Shown: positions 29,359-38,783, numbered from the stretch's first letter. The stretch: 64,000 nucleotides of DNA from Proteobacteria bacterium UBA7415 (GCA_002470515.1 DKML01000020.1:213754-277753), one strand, 5' to 3'. Made by a program: numbers and translations. The notes: generated from the sequence alone by a model not told the origin.

Positions 29359-31311
29359 TTAGGCTTCTTTCTTAACGACTTTGGGGATTCTATAGCGCTT
29401 ATCGAAACACGCGATTAGTGCACCCAGAGCCATGAAAAAACCACCCAGCCAAATGCAGGCAACGAACGAGCGTATATAGATTCGAACGCTCCACGAGCCT
29501 TTATCAATAGGTTCGCCCAATGAAACGTACAAATCGCGGCTGAGCGTCGTGTCAATTGCGGCCTCGGTCATTGGGTTGCCACTAGAGTAGAAGCGCTTTT
29601 GAGGGTATAGATTTAGTTCGTTTTTCTGGCCCGCAAAAGAAACCATGAACTTGCCTTCTTGGGCCGTATAGTTTGCTTCGCGCTTTTGTCTAACGCCATC
29701 AAATCTAAACTCGTAACCGCCTAGCTCATAGGTTTCACCAGGGTTCAATTTAATATCTTTCTCAAGGCTGTAAACGTTGACGTGGGTTACGCCAATAATA
29801 AATACCGCTAAGCCGATATGTGCGACCATCATGCCCCATGTGGAAGCGGGAGTCGTACGAATTGCGTTTAGTTTGTCGGACTGAAATTTGAGCCGTTCAA
29901 AGCCCGCATTTAACGACCAAATTAAAACCCAGATTCCGAGCGTTAAACCCAGAAAGCCAGACCACTTGAACTCTTCCAGGGAAAGCATGGTTGTAAACGC
30001 AGCCGAACTTAGCATCGAGACAGTAAGGATTACTAAGCTTGGCGTGATAAAGCGGCTAGGGTGATCCTGCTTCCAGCGACTCATTGAGCCAATGCCTACG
30101 ATGACGGCCAAGGGAATCGTTAAAATCGCAAACATCGAATCGAAGTAGGGCGGGCCAACCGAGAGTTTTTGTCCGGTTAGCGCATCGATAATAAGAGGAT
30201 ACAGGGTGCCTACCAAGACCATGAATGCAGCACTCATTAGCAACACATTGTTTGTAAACAACGCGCTCTCTTTGGAAAAAGTTTTAAATTTTGTTGATGA
30301 CGTAAATGTATGAGCCTTAGCTGCAAATAAGGTTAAGGAACCACCGATCACGACCACTAAAAAGGCCAATATGAATAGACCGCGTGTTGGATCGCTGGCG
30401 AATGAGTGAACCGACGTCAAAACGCCAGAACGCACCAAAAACGTGCCTAACAGACTTAACGAAAACGCAAGGATGGCAAGCAGTGCTGTCCATGCCTTAA
30501 ACGCACTTCGCTTTTCAGTTACGGATAAAGAGTGGATTAATGCTGTACCCACTAACCACGGCATAAAAGAGGCATTTTCAACAGGATCCCAGAACCACCA
30601 GCCGCCCCAGCCGAGCTCGTAATATGCCCACCAGCTCCCTAAAACAATCCCGATGGTCAGAAACAACCAGGCCATTAGAGTCCATGGGCGAGACCAACGA
30701 GCCCACGCCGTATCGAGCTTTCCACCTAGTATGGCTGCAATTGCAAATGCAAACGCAACGCTAAAGCCCACATAACCCATGTACAACATAGGAGGGTGAA
30801 TTAGAAACCCGAAGTCTTGCAAAAGCGGATTCAACTCTCTTCCATCTAATGGTACTGGAAAGATTCTTTCGAACGGGCTTGATGTAAACAGAGTAAATGC
30901 GACAAAGCCGATACTCACAAAGCCTAGTATTGAAAGGACCCTTGCGATCATCTCAAGCGGGATGTTGCGACTAAATCGGGCCACCAACGCACTCCAACCA
31001 CTGAGCATAAGTAGCCAGAGTAGCAGAGAACCCTCGTGACCACCCCAAACACCAGAAAGCCTGTATACCAAGGGCTGCTGTAGGTTTGAAGTATTAGCCA
31101 CGTAAGAAATTGAAAAGTCGTTTAGATAAAAACCATAGGTTAAGATCGCATACGACAGAGCAACAATTAAAAATTGCGCGTACGTTGCACTGCGAGCAAA
31201 GTGCAACATTGCGGTGTTGTTTTTTTGGAGTCCAACTAACGGAATCACAAACTGCACTATGGATAAGATCAGCGCTAACACCAGAGTAAACTGGCCTAAT
31301 TCACCTAACAT
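29359..31311 (-). CDS. ccmF: Heme lyase subunit CcmF
   Basis: 650 aa, about 14-15 TM helices in the inner membrane. CcmF with CcmH joins heme to apocytochrome c. The tryptophan-rich heme-handling WWD domain is present (GWGGWWFWDPVENASFMPWLVGTALIH), along with the GGHEGSLLLW segment and a conserved C-terminal periplasmic loop. It is the largest gene of the operon, 28 bp upstream of ccmG. Confidence 0.97.
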   Translation of the reverse strand: MLGELGQFTLVLALILSIVQFVIPLVGLQKNNTAMLHFARSATYAQFLIVALSYAILTYGFYLNDFSISYVANTSNLQQPLVYRLSGVWGGHEGSLLLWLLMLSGWSALVARFSRNIPLEMIARVLSILGFVSIGFVAFTLFTSSPFERIFPVPLDGRELNPLLQDFGFLIHPPMLYMGYVGFSVAFAFAIAAILGGKLDTAWARWSRPWTLMAWLFLTIGIVLGSWWAYYELGWGGWWFWDPVENASFMPWLVGTALIHSLSVTEKRSAFKAWTALLAILAFSLSLLGTFLVRSGVLTSVHSFASDPTRGLFILAFLVVVIGGSLTLFAAKAHTFTSSTKFKTFSKESALFTNNVLLMSAAFMVLVGTLYPLIIDALTGQKLSVGPPYFDSMFAILTIPLAVIVGIGSMSRWKQDHPSRFITPSLVILTVSMLSSAAFTTMLSLEEFKWSGFLGLTLGIWVLIWSLNAGFERLKFQSDKLNAIRTTPASTWGMMVAHIGLAVFIIGVTHVNVYSLEKDIKLNPGETYELGGYEFRFDGVRQKREANYTAQEGKFMVSFAGQKNELNLYPQKRFYSSGNPMTEAAIDTTLSRDLYVSLGEPIDKGSWSVRIYIRSFVACIWLGGFFMALGALIACFDKRYRIPKVVKKEA

Positions 31312-31363
31312 AGGTTAGATCTCCGAGATTTTTTAACAATAAGGGGGTTGCGATGAGTAGGCA

Positions 31364-31828
31364 TTAGATTTCGACCTTCCCCTCGCTCAGTTCGCACTTG
31401 TTGGCTTGCGCTTGCATCATTGCTTCGGCGGCTTCTTTTGGAACATAGTTCTCGTCATGCTTTGCTAAGACCTGACTTGCAACCAAGGTCTTATCGCTGC
31501 GAAACTTACCCGCCGAGATGATGGCTTGGCCTTCACGGAAAAGGTCAGGCAGTATTCCTGTGTATTGAATAGTTACTTCTTCTTCGCAATCCGTTACTAC
31601 AAAGCGCTGTGTTACATCGTCTTCAAGGCGTTCGACAGAGCCTTTCTTGACAATGCCAGCAACTTTATATTGCTGCGCGGGATTAATGACTTCTGTTTGC
31701 ACTTCTGATGGTGTCAAAAAGTACTCAATGCTGCTGTTCATAGCCTTTAAAGCGAGAAAAGTAGTCACCGTTATGCCGACTAGGAGTAGGGCTACGGTGG
31801 TTAAACGTCGTTTTTGAGTAGGGCTCAT
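31364..31828 (-). CDS. ccmE: Heme chaperone CcmE
   Basis: 154 aa. CcmE carries heme from CcmC to CcmF in the periplasm. An N-terminal TM helix (about 8-27) precedes an OB-fold domain ending in LAKHDENYVP, where the His forms the covalent heme bond and the Tyr is conserved. The ATG overlaps the ccmD stop (ATGA). Confidence 0.95.
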   Translation of the reverse strand: MSPTQKRRLTTVALLLVGITVTTFLALKAMNSSIEYFLTPSEVQTEVINPAQQYKVAGIVKKGSVERLEDDVTQRFVVTDCEEEVTIQYTGILPDLFREGQAIISAGKFRSDKTLVASQVLAKHDENYVPKEAAEAMMQAQANKCELSEGKVEI

Positions 31829-31998
31829 ACGTCAAATTTATCCTTACGTTGTAGTTGGGTGATCAAGCGCCGTCGAATTCTAGCATTGCGCCGCTTTGCC
31901 AAGATGAAAATTGAAAGAATTGCGAGCATAGACAGCCCCCAAGAAGTCCAAACATATGGTGCATGGCCGCCCATATATAAAAATTCGCCTAAACTCAA
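31825..31998 (-). CDS. ccmD: Heme exporter subunit CcmD (TTG start, 57 codons)
   Basis: A 57-codon frame between ccmC and ccmE on the minus strand. It starts with TTG at 31998, four bases after the ccmC stop and preceded by GAGG, and ends in TGA that overlaps the ccmE ATG. The product reads MSLGEFLYMGGHAPYVWTSW at its N-terminus, the canonical CcmD pattern (GGHxxYVW), followed by one TM helix and a basic cytoplasmic tail. It stabilises release of holo-CcmE from CcmABC. An internal ATG (before GGHAPYVW) is a possible alternative start. The gene is short enough to be missed by automatic calling. Confidence 0.9.
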   Translation of the reverse strand: MSLGEFLYMGGHAPYVWTSWGLSMLAILSIFILAKRRNARIRRRLITQLQRKDKFDV

Positions 31999-32002
31999 TT
32001 GA

Positions 32003-32764
32003 TTAACCTCGTTTTATCCATGTTTTTGCCATGCCTTGTACCCATTGCTTGCCTTTGTTTTCTTCTAGAACATGGGCTCGAAGGTTGAGAAACAGCGCAT
32101 AACCATAAAAGAACGTTGCCGAACCCGCCATCAATAGTAGTGGCGTAAGCATGCTTGGGGGCATTGCCGGTCCGCCATCGCGGAACACCGTTTGGCCTTG
32201 ATGCAGGCTGCTCCACCATTCAACCGAATAATGAATGATGGGCACAATCACAACTCCGACGATACTGAGGAGCGCAGTGGCTCGTTCACCAATGCGTCTT
32301 TCATCAAAAGCGTGATACATCGAAAAAATACCGACATACAAAAATAGTAGAATCAACTCAAAGGTAAGGCGTGCGTCCCAAACCCACCACGTACCCCAAG
32401 TGGGTTTAGCCCAGAGGCTGCCTGTAATCAGGGCCAGTGCTGTAAACACCGCTCCAATAGGCGCCGAGCAAATTACCACCGCGAATGCCATTTTCATACG
32501 CCAGATCAAGGCGATTGCTGCAGCAACAGCCATAATTACGTAAATCATGAGCGATAGCCAAGCGGCAGGCACATGCACAAAAATAATTCGGTAGCTATCG
32601 CCCTGTTGATAGTCGGCCGGTGCAACCACTAAGCCGAGATAAGCGCCTGGAATAAATAGCGCCAGGGCTAGCAGTCCAAAAATAGGCGTCGTTACCGTTG
32701 AGATAGGATAAAACTCTTTGGGCGAGCCAAGCTGGTGGTAAAAGCGGTTTAAGATAGAAAACAC
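32003..32764 (-). CDS. ccmC: Heme exporter protein CcmC
   Basis: 253 aa with six TM helices. CcmC attaches heme to CcmE through the WWD domain, seen as AKPTWGTWWVWDARLTFELILLFLY, with flanking conserved His residues (FVHVPAAW and IIHYSVEWW). It lies between ccmB and ccmD, with small gaps. Confidence 0.96.
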   Translation of the reverse strand: MFSILNRFYHQLGSPKEFYPISTVTTPIFGLLALALFIPGAYLGLVVAPADYQQGDSYRIIFVHVPAAWLSLMIYVIMAVAAAIALIWRMKMAFAVVICSAPIGAVFTALALITGSLWAKPTWGTWWVWDARLTFELILLFLYVGIFSMYHAFDERRIGERATALLSIVGVVIVPIIHYSVEWWSSLHQGQTVFRDGGPAMPPSMLTPLLLMAGSATFFYGYALFLNLRAHVLEENKGKQWVQGMAKTWIKRG

Positions 32765-32785
32765 AATATCCTCAGCTCAAAAGCG

Positions 32786-33463
32786 TTATTCAATGGTTAG
32801 GCGAAGAGCCGCTGCAATAGCAAACGGCGCAAGCGTAATGGCAAGCACAGCAATAGCCGCAAGTGCGTACAGTTCGGTGGCGATACTAAAGCCTTGAGCA
32901 CTAGACCCCAAGGTACTTGCGCCAAATATTAATATAGGGATTGTTAACGGCAAGGTGACAACTGTGATGAGCAAGCCACTTCGCTCGAGCGTAACCGTTA
33001 ACGCGGCGCCAATTGCGCCAATTAAAAGAATGCTGGGAGTACCAAGCAACAGGCTCAGAGCCAAGACTGCAAATAAATCCCAGGGAAGGGCGTAGGTGAC
33101 AGCAATGATTGGCGCCATAAGAACTAAGGCAAGGCCTGTAGTACACCAATGCGCTGCTACTTTAGCGAAAACCGCCAGAGGCACTGAACGATGGCCAATA
33201 AGCCATTGCTCGATTAGCCCATCGCGAAGATCGTCTTTAAACAAAGATTCTAAGCTCAACATAAGGGCGAGTAATACGGCAACCCAAATAACACTCCCAC
33301 CAATTTGGCTCAATACACCATTGCCGCCGAGGCTGTCTGAGGGAACGCTAAACGGGAAAAGTAACGCAATCAATACAAATAAACACAAGGGTTGACCAAT
33401 TGCACTCGAGTTTTTGAGCAACAACTGGCATTCACGCTTGAAGAATAGGGTGAATGTATTCAC
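32786..33463 (-). CDS. ccmB: Heme exporter permease CcmB
   Basis: 225 aa, six TM helices. CcmB is the membrane subunit of the CcmAB ABC complex that powers release of holo-CcmE. Recognised by FKRECQLLLKNSSAIGQPLCLFVLIALLFPFS at the N-terminus, the LFKDDLRDGLIEQWLIGHRS block and GTPSILLIGAIGAALTVTLERSG. It overlaps ccmA by 4 bp. Confidence 0.95.
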   Translation of the reverse strand: MNTFTLFFKRECQLLLKNSSAIGQPLCLFVLIALLFPFSVPSDSLGGNGVLSQIGGSVIWVAVLLALMLSLESLFKDDLRDGLIEQWLIGHRSVPLAVFAKVAAHWCTTGLALVLMAPIIAVTYALPWDLFAVLALSLLLGTPSILLIGAIGAALTVTLERSGLLITVVTLPLTIPILIFGASTLGSSAQGFSIATELYALAAIAVLAITLAPFAIAAALRLTIE

Positions 33464-34164
33464 GAGGCATCCATGCTCATTGCGTTGTTAGTTGCAGATG
33501 CGATAACTAATTCCTGAAGGTATGGGCTTAATCGAGAATCAGCTAGGCCTTGATGATGGGTTAGCAATATGGCGCCTTGCGTGCGTAAATGCTCCTCAAA
33601 CAACGAAATGAACAACTCACGCCCTCTCACGTCAATACCTGTAAGTGGTTCATCTAGCATCCATACGGGCTGCTGAGATAACAGCACGCGCGCTAGACTC
33701 AGCCGACGTCTTTGGCCAAACGAAAGGCTTTTAGTAAGTAAGTCTGCGCAATCAAGTATGCCGACTCTGTGCAAGTATTCATCCAAGTCTACGCTGCTTG
33801 AACGTTGAGCAGTTTCGTAGGCGTACGTCGTGGAATAAAAACCATTGTAAAACTCAAGATTTTCCAATGCAGTGAGTTCAGGCTTTAATCCGTCGCTATG
33901 ACCTAAATACGCAAAGCATGGGGCCGGCGAAGCTTCTGGGTCGGTAGTATGGCTCAACCACTGGACTGCATCGCTTTGGGGTTTTTGACCGCCATCAAGT
34001 AATCCAGCAATCTGACGCAACATGCTAGTCTTACCTGAACCGTTACTGCCAATAATGTGCCAGCATTGTTCTTCATGCACGCTAAAGGTGATGTCCGAGA
34101 ACAACTGCTTATCACCGCGTTGGCATGATAATTCGTTGACCTTCAGTAATGTGTTTGAAGTCAT
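33460..34164 (-). CDS. ccmA: Cytochrome c biogenesis ABC ATPase CcmA
   Basis: 234 aa. The ATPase of the CcmABCD complex. Walker A is GSNGSGKTSML, the signature is LSFGQRRRLSLARVLL, and Walker B is VWMLDEPLTGID. The signature has F in place of the usual S of LSGGQ, which is common in CcmA (LSxGQ). It is the first gene of the nine-gene ccm operon. The 287-bp spacer upstream, shared with the divergent PPK2 gene, should contain its promoter. Confidence 0.95.
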   Translation of the reverse strand: MTSNTLLKVNELSCQRGDKQLFSDITFSVHEEQCWHIIGSNGSGKTSMLRQIAGLLDGGQKPQSDAVQWLSHTTDPEASPAPCFAYLGHSDGLKPELTALENLEFYNGFYSTTYAYETAQRSSSVDLDEYLHRVGILDCADLLTKSLSFGQRRRLSLARVLLSQQPVWMLDEPLTGIDVRGRELFISLFEEHLRTQGAILLTHHQGLADSRLSPYLQELVIASATNNAMSMDAS

Positions 34165-34451
34165 TTAAGCGAGTTTATTCGTTGTTTCGGGTAGTTTGGG
34201 TAAGTAGGGACTTTGGCTAATGCGTGTTTTGATCTAAATTAACCTGAGTTTTGATACCATTCTAACTATAAGGAGAGTAGATATGTAAACGCACCTTTTG
34301 GGCACCTATTTACGTAACTATTCATATGCTAAAAGATGTACCAATAGACTTGCTAAGCTGAGCGATTTTGCAATAGCGAGAGTTTAGCAATACCATCCAT
34401 TCCTTGCACCTCATTCAGCGCATTTGCGCACAAGTCCTTTAAGGAGATTCT

Positions 34452-35270
34452 GTGAACAAACTTGATACAACCGCATTTCGATACACAGGCATTAAACCAG
34501 ATATTAAAAACCTAGAGACTGACGTAGATCAAGGTTTCTCTAAAAAGGAATTAAAGAAGATTAAATCCACGCTATCTGAGTCATTGGAAGAACTGCAACA
34601 ACGCTTATATGCGCAAAGCAAACAGTCCGTATTGATCGTTCTACAGGCTATGGACGCTGCCGGTAAAGACAGCACTACAAAAAAGCTCACGTTGGGTCTA
34701 AATGCGCAAGGCTGCCAAATCCATTCATTTAAAAAGCCGACAGATATTGAGATGGCGCATGATTTTCTTTGGCGCATTCACAAACGAGTTCCCGCTCAAG
34801 GGGAAATCACTTTGTTTAATCGTTCTCACTACGAAGACGTATTGATTGTAAAAGTTCATGGATGGGCTGACATAAATGAGATAGATCGACGCTATAACTA
34901 CATAAATGCCTTTGAATCATCACTTGAGGATCGCGGAACTCGAGTGATTAAAATAATGCTTAATATTAGCCCTGAGTACCAATTAGAGCGATTCAAGCGT
35001 CGACTTGAAATACCGGGGAAAAATTGGAAATTTAATCCTGGCGATTTAGATGAACGGGCGCATTGGGATTCGTATATGGAGGCATTTTCTACCGCTATTG
35101 AGCGCTGTGCGCGTGATTCCGCTCCGTGGTACATAGTACCTGCTGAAAATAGAAGCTTTAGGGATGCGCTCATCGCACAGATTTTGCATGATACCTTGTT
35201 AGAAATGGACCCACAGTATCCTGAGCCTGACTATGACCTTAAAGCATTCACGTCTGAGTCAATTAGCTGA
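34452..35270 (+). CDS. PPK2-family polyphosphate kinase
   Basis: 272 aa, one PPK2 domain. These enzymes phosphorylate nucleoside mono- or diphosphates from polyphosphate. The GTG start at 34452 has AAGGAG eight bases upstream. Motifs: Walker A-like MDAAGKDSTTKKL, SFKKPTDIEMAHDFLWRIHKRVP, and the lid/Walker B region LFNRSHYEDVLIVKVHG. The length and single-domain form suggest class I or III rather than the two-domain class II; the acceptor (AMP, ADP or GDP) cannot be told. Its 3' end lies within an imperfect 25-bp tandem repeat. A strong ribosome site followed at once by ATG-TAA occurs 170 bp upstream. Confidence 0.9.
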   Translation: MNKLDTTAFRYTGIKPDIKNLETDVDQGFSKKELKKIKSTLSESLEELQQRLYAQSKQSVLIVLQAMDAAGKDSTTKKLTLGLNAQGCQIHSFKKPTDIEMAHDFLWRIHKRVPAQGEITLFNRSHYEDVLIVKVHGWADINEIDRRYNYINAFESSLEDRGTRVIKIMLNISPEYQLERFKRRLEIPGKNWKFNPGDLDERAHWDSYMEAFSTAIERCARDSAPWYIVPAENRSFRDALIAQILHDTLLEMDPQYPEPDYDLKAFTSESIS

Positions 35271-35317
35271 ACGTCACTTTTAAGTTCTAGTCGCTGAACG
35301 CTACTTTGATATTCTAG
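35266..35317. repeat. Imperfect tandem repeat covering two convergent gene ends
   Basis: 35266-35290 and 35293-35317 match at about 20 of 25 positions, period 27. The first copy includes the PPK2 stop codon; the second includes the stop codon (TAG, minus strand) of the TPR/Sel1 gene. Confidence 0.7.
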
Positions 35318-37131
35318 TTATTGAGCGACTCTAAATTTCTTACGGCCGCGGCGTCGCCTTGTGCTGCGGCTTTCTCGAACCATTCAATTGCTGTGCGCCG
35401 TGAACTAGAAACACCAAGTCCTCGTGCGTACAGTATCCCTAAATTGGTCTGAGCACCGGCATAGCCTTGTTCAGCGGATGCGCGATACCAAAAGAACGCC
35501 TCTTTGTAATCTCTAGGTAGCACTAATCCGTCTTCGTAAAGACTGCCTAGGTCGGATTGTGCCCATGCTCTTCCTTCAGCTGCGAATGCCTGAATCGCGG
35601 GTAGTGCTGCTCTGATGATGCGGTCTGCTTCATTACGGTTCTCCGGAAAGCCTCTACCTAAAAAATGCATGTAGGCAATTCGAAATTGCGCCCGCGAAAT
35701 GCCTTTATCGGCCAAAGGCTTGAGCAGAGCAGCTGCAGAAGCATAGTCTCCTTGGTAATATGCGGCGAGACCTCGCTCCAAATACTGACGATCGAATGCG
35801 GCTTGTTCGGACGCTTCTTGTTCAGGAGTCCGTGATTGAGAGACCGTCGACCCATTGGTGTTTCTGGTAGGCACGTTATTGCTGGTAGATACATTATTTC
35901 TGGCTGCCGGAATAGTCTCTGCAGCGGTAATTTGTGCGGGCGTATCTACATTTAATAAATCAGGAGATCCATTATCAGAATTATCTCGCTCAGAACGATC
36001 ATTGTCTTGCGGCGGCACACTAGATTGGTTTTGTTGTTGCGCCGCTAGCGCTCTTTTGCTAAGAGGCTGGGCGCGACTGACAATTGCTTCGATCATCTCA
36101 ATAGACGGATTCTCAGGAGCAATCACGCCAACTGTTGCCAAATAACCCGCAGCCGCTTGATATTGTCCAGCAAGAGCCGCCGTATTGGCTAGTTCGATAT
36201 AAGTATTTGCAATATTCTCGACGCCAGCGTTTGCCGCCTCATTGTTTGGGGCAAGTTCAAGTACCTGTTTGTAGAACGACCAAGCATTGTTCTGCGCGGG
36301 AAGAATGTAGTTTTCGCTCGCAAATGCGGTACTCGCTCGTTCTAGCAATCGCTCAATTTGAACAGCTTTTTCTGCCGTTTCAATGATCTCGGCTAGTTGC
36401 GCATACTCATCTGAGTCTTGGTTTAGCTCAGCCAATTTATTTAAAGAAGATCGCGCAGCAACGAAATTACCCTGATTGGCCGATGAAGTGCCTGTGCTTA
36501 AAAAACGACCATTAATGTATTTCAAGCCTCTTTTCGCATCAACACTTGTTGGGTTTAGTTCGAGTATCTCGCGATAGGTATCGGCGGCATTGCGGCCTTG
36601 TGGCAAGGTGTAGTTTCCTTCGATAAGGTAACCTTCTGCCAATTCAAGCAGCTCCTTACTGCGAGTTTCTATGTAGTCCTGCTCACGAAAGTCCTCGGCT
36701 CGTGGAATGTCAGTATCACGTACAAAAGAGCTCGCAACACCTTCATTTAATTCAGGAATCTCATCGGCTCGAGACTCGGTATAAAAAGACTTAGTTTCGA
36801 TCTGCTCTCCCTCTAGCGCTACCTCAGTCACTCCCTTTTGATCTTGAGGCCAAAAGAAAGCCAATAATATTAAAGAAACGATGGAGAAGGCCGCTACATT
36901 TATCACCCCGAAGGAATTAATCTTGGCCCAAACAAAATGCCTCATGCTTTTGCTTGTGACTCCCTTTAAGTCCCCGCCTAGGTCACCGCCCAATACTCTA
37001 GGTTTGCGCCGTCGAGCTGTGATTGTGTCGGCCGCAGCTTCGCCATCACGCTTAATTCGTGGTTCTGCTCTGCGCGCTTTTTTGGCGCGCAAGGCTTTTT
37101 CTAACTCTGAACGACTCGGAGGCGCTGACAT
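35314..37131 (-). CDS. Membrane-anchored TPR/Sel1 repeat protein
   Basis: 605 aa. Residues 1-70 are basic and cytoplasmic, followed by one TM helix (about 75-95). The periplasmic part starts with acidic sequence, then several TPR-like units spaced by 'LPQGRNAADTYREILELNPTSVDAKRGL'-type repeats (about 165-330), a Ser/Thr/Asn-rich linker (about 365-430), and three C-terminal Sel1 units (YLERGLAAYYQGDYASAAALLKPLADKG; AQSDLGSLYEDGLVLPRDYKEAFFWYRASAEQGYAGAQTNLGILYARGLG). Such proteins scaffold complexes in the envelope. No specific function can be assigned. Confidence 0.8.
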   Translation of the reverse strand: MSAPPSRSELEKALRAKKARRAEPRIKRDGEAAADTITARRRKPRVLGGDLGGDLKGVTSKSMRHFVWAKINSFGVINVAAFSIVSLILLAFFWPQDQKGVTEVALEGEQIETKSFYTESRADEIPELNEGVASSFVRDTDIPRAEDFREQDYIETRSKELLELAEGYLIEGNYTLPQGRNAADTYREILELNPTSVDAKRGLKYINGRFLSTGTSSANQGNFVAARSSLNKLAELNQDSDEYAQLAEIIETAEKAVQIERLLERASTAFASENYILPAQNNAWSFYKQVLELAPNNEAANAGVENIANTYIELANTAALAGQYQAAAGYLATVGVIAPENPSIEMIEAIVSRAQPLSKRALAAQQQNQSSVPPQDNDRSERDNSDNGSPDLLNVDTPAQITAAETIPAARNNVSTSNNVPTRNTNGSTVSQSRTPEQEASEQAAFDRQYLERGLAAYYQGDYASAAALLKPLADKGISRAQFRIAYMHFLGRGFPENRNEADRIIRAALPAIQAFAAEGRAWAQSDLGSLYEDGLVLPRDYKEAFFWYRASAEQGYAGAQTNLGILYARGLGVSSSRRTAIEWFEKAAAQGDAAAVRNLESLNN

Positions 37132-37348
37132 AATTATTAATTCGAAAAGTGCGTGTTTTAACGGCGCGTTATAGGTTTAACGCGCGAACCTAAACGCTGT
37201 GACTGCGCATAATACTATTGCTAGCTACAAATTACACCGAACATTAACGACCAGTGAGCTAAATCGATAAATGCAGTGCTCTTAGTGCGTAGCATCGCGG
37301 ACTCAATTTCTGCAGCGCTGGATGGCTATTAGACTTGCCTAGCCCTTA

Positions 37349-37384
37349 ATAAAGAAAGGCAAGCCGAAGCTTGCCTTTCTTTAT
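37349..37384 (-). terminator. Intrinsic terminator of the hsp20 gene
   Basis: ATAAAGAAAGGCAAGC (37349-37364) and its exact complement (37369-37384) make a 16-bp perfect stem. On the minus strand the loop is the stable UUCG tetraloop closed by C-G. T-rich sequence follows the stem. Confidence 0.85.
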
Positions 37385-37425
37385 CCAAGTACAATACACG
37401 TACTTTTTTCGCGGAATAAGCTGCG

Positions 37426-37902
37426 TTAAGCGGCCGCTTCTTCGCGTTTGTGGTCGATCACTTTCGCGGAGCTTTGAGTGCCACTCCCAATACTGATCTT
37501 TCTGGGCTTCATAGCCTCAGGGACTTCTTTCACCAAACGTACGCTTAACAGACCGTCTTTAAGATCGGCACCGACGACTTCGATGTGGTCAGCTAAATTG
37601 AACTTTCTCTCGAAAGTGCGCGTTGCGATTCCTTGATGTAGGAATTGTCCTTTTGTTTCAGCAGGATCTTTCTTGCCAGTAATGGTCAAGACGCCTTTTT
37701 CGACTTGCATGTCTAGCTCATCTTGAGTGAATCCAGCAACAGCAACGGTAATTGCATAGTTGTCATCTTCTAGAGCCTCGATGTTGTAAGGCGGGTAACC
37801 AGCTGATTTTTTTTCTGTTTGAGAAGCGGCGTCTAACAACGACTCAAAACGGTCAAAGCCAACACTGCTACGGTAAAGAGGGGTAAGGTCAATTCTATTC
37901 AT
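37426..37902 (-). CDS. Hsp20/IbpA-type small heat-shock chaperone
   Basis: 158 aa from ATG 37902, which has GGAG six bases upstream; a TTG four codons earlier is open but poorer. ATP-independent holdase that binds unfolding proteins. The IbpA-like N-terminus is MNRIDLTPLYRSSVGFDRFESLLD, and the alpha-crystallin domain runs through YNIEALEDDNYAITVAVAGFTQDELDM... to LADHIEVVGADLKDGLLSVRLVKEVPEAMKPRKISI. I could not find a convincing sigma-32 promoter upstream. The terminator at 37349-37384 follows. Confidence 0.93.
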   Translation of the reverse strand: MNRIDLTPLYRSSVGFDRFESLLDAASQTEKKSAGYPPYNIEALEDDNYAITVAVAGFTQDELDMQVEKGVLTITGKKDPAETKGQFLHQGIATRTFERKFNLADHIEVVGADLKDGLLSVRLVKEVPEAMKPRKISIGSGTQSSAKVIDHKREEAAA

Positions 37903-38119
37903 TTTTATCTCCAAAATTATTCTTAAATAAGCAATAAAGTATTTTAAATCATTAGCTTACAGTCTCTTGTTAGACTTGTTGTGCTAATGGCTTATCGGCT
38001 CCATTGGACACCGACACTAAGCATTTAATGCTTTTTTGGAGTACTTCAAGGGTAAGTCGAAAAAAAATTATATTTTTCTTTGTGTGGTCAGTAAGAAGCT
38101 CAAAATTGAGTCTTCATTT

Positions 38120-38734
38120 CTACCTAATTGGCTTTGCATACGCCAATCGTTCTAAAGTGTTTGTGGTGTGGTATCCATCTAATCCAGATACACAGACTGT
38201 TTGAGCCGACTCGATACACACTTTTCCATCGTCTTCAATCCAGTCTGTTGATTTAATATGAATCTCATCAATTTCGCCAATGATCATGATGGTGTTGTTA
38301 ACGGCTAAATTGACTTGTTCAACTAACCGCATCCCTAAGCGAATAGCGCTTTCGGCCACATAGGGCGCAGGGAAATCCAAGTTAAGGGCCGACAAACCGG
38401 CTTTCTCGAACTCTGATTCCTCACGTTCGTAACGCGCTGATGTGTGATGCGCCTTTGGGTAAATACTTTGGTTTACCTGGTTAAGTGTGTAGCAGCCTGT
38501 TTCGATGATGTTTTCTAGGGTGTGTCGCTCTACCGTATGGGGCCTGTTGATAAACGCTAACAGTGCTGGATCCGCTCCTAAATGGACCACTGAAGACACA
38601 ATACAAAGATTGTCTAAACCGTTTAGGCCTCGAGTGCCCACTAAATTGGCGCTTTTGAAACCACTGAGGGAATTTATAAAGTGTGCTCGATAGCGTTGGT
38701 CCATCTCTTTAATGTCTTGTTTGGTATATTTCAT
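38120..38734 (-). CDS. Flavin reductase-like domain protein
   Basis: 204 aa, one flavin reductase-like FMN-binding domain. Family features: SGFKSANLVGTRGLNGLDNLCIVSSVVHLGADPALLAFINRPHTVERHTLENIIETGCYTLNQVN. Longer than the HpaC type and closer to the group annotated only as flavin reductase/FMN-binding split barrel. It is divergent from the SDR gene, with a perfect 18-bp palindrome in the shared 120-bp spacer. Confidence 0.8.
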   Translation of the reverse strand: MKYTKQDIKEMDQRYRAHFINSLSGFKSANLVGTRGLNGLDNLCIVSSVVHLGADPALLAFINRPHTVERHTLENIIETGCYTLNQVNQSIYPKAHHTSARYEREESEFEKAGLSALNLDFPAPYVAESAIRLGMRLVEQVNLAVNNTIMIIGEIDEIHIKSTDWIEDDGKVCIESAQTVCVSGLDGYHTTNTLERLAYAKPIR

Positions 38735-38783
38735 ATAGACTCGCGGTTTAAAATTTTGTGGCTATGTTTCATGCTCGTAGCAT

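Noticed and set aside
37903..38119. Sigma-32 promoter or ROSE-type thermometer upstream of hsp20
   Set aside because: No CTTGAAA-N13-CCCCAT-like pair and no clear ribosome-site-masking hairpin by eye.
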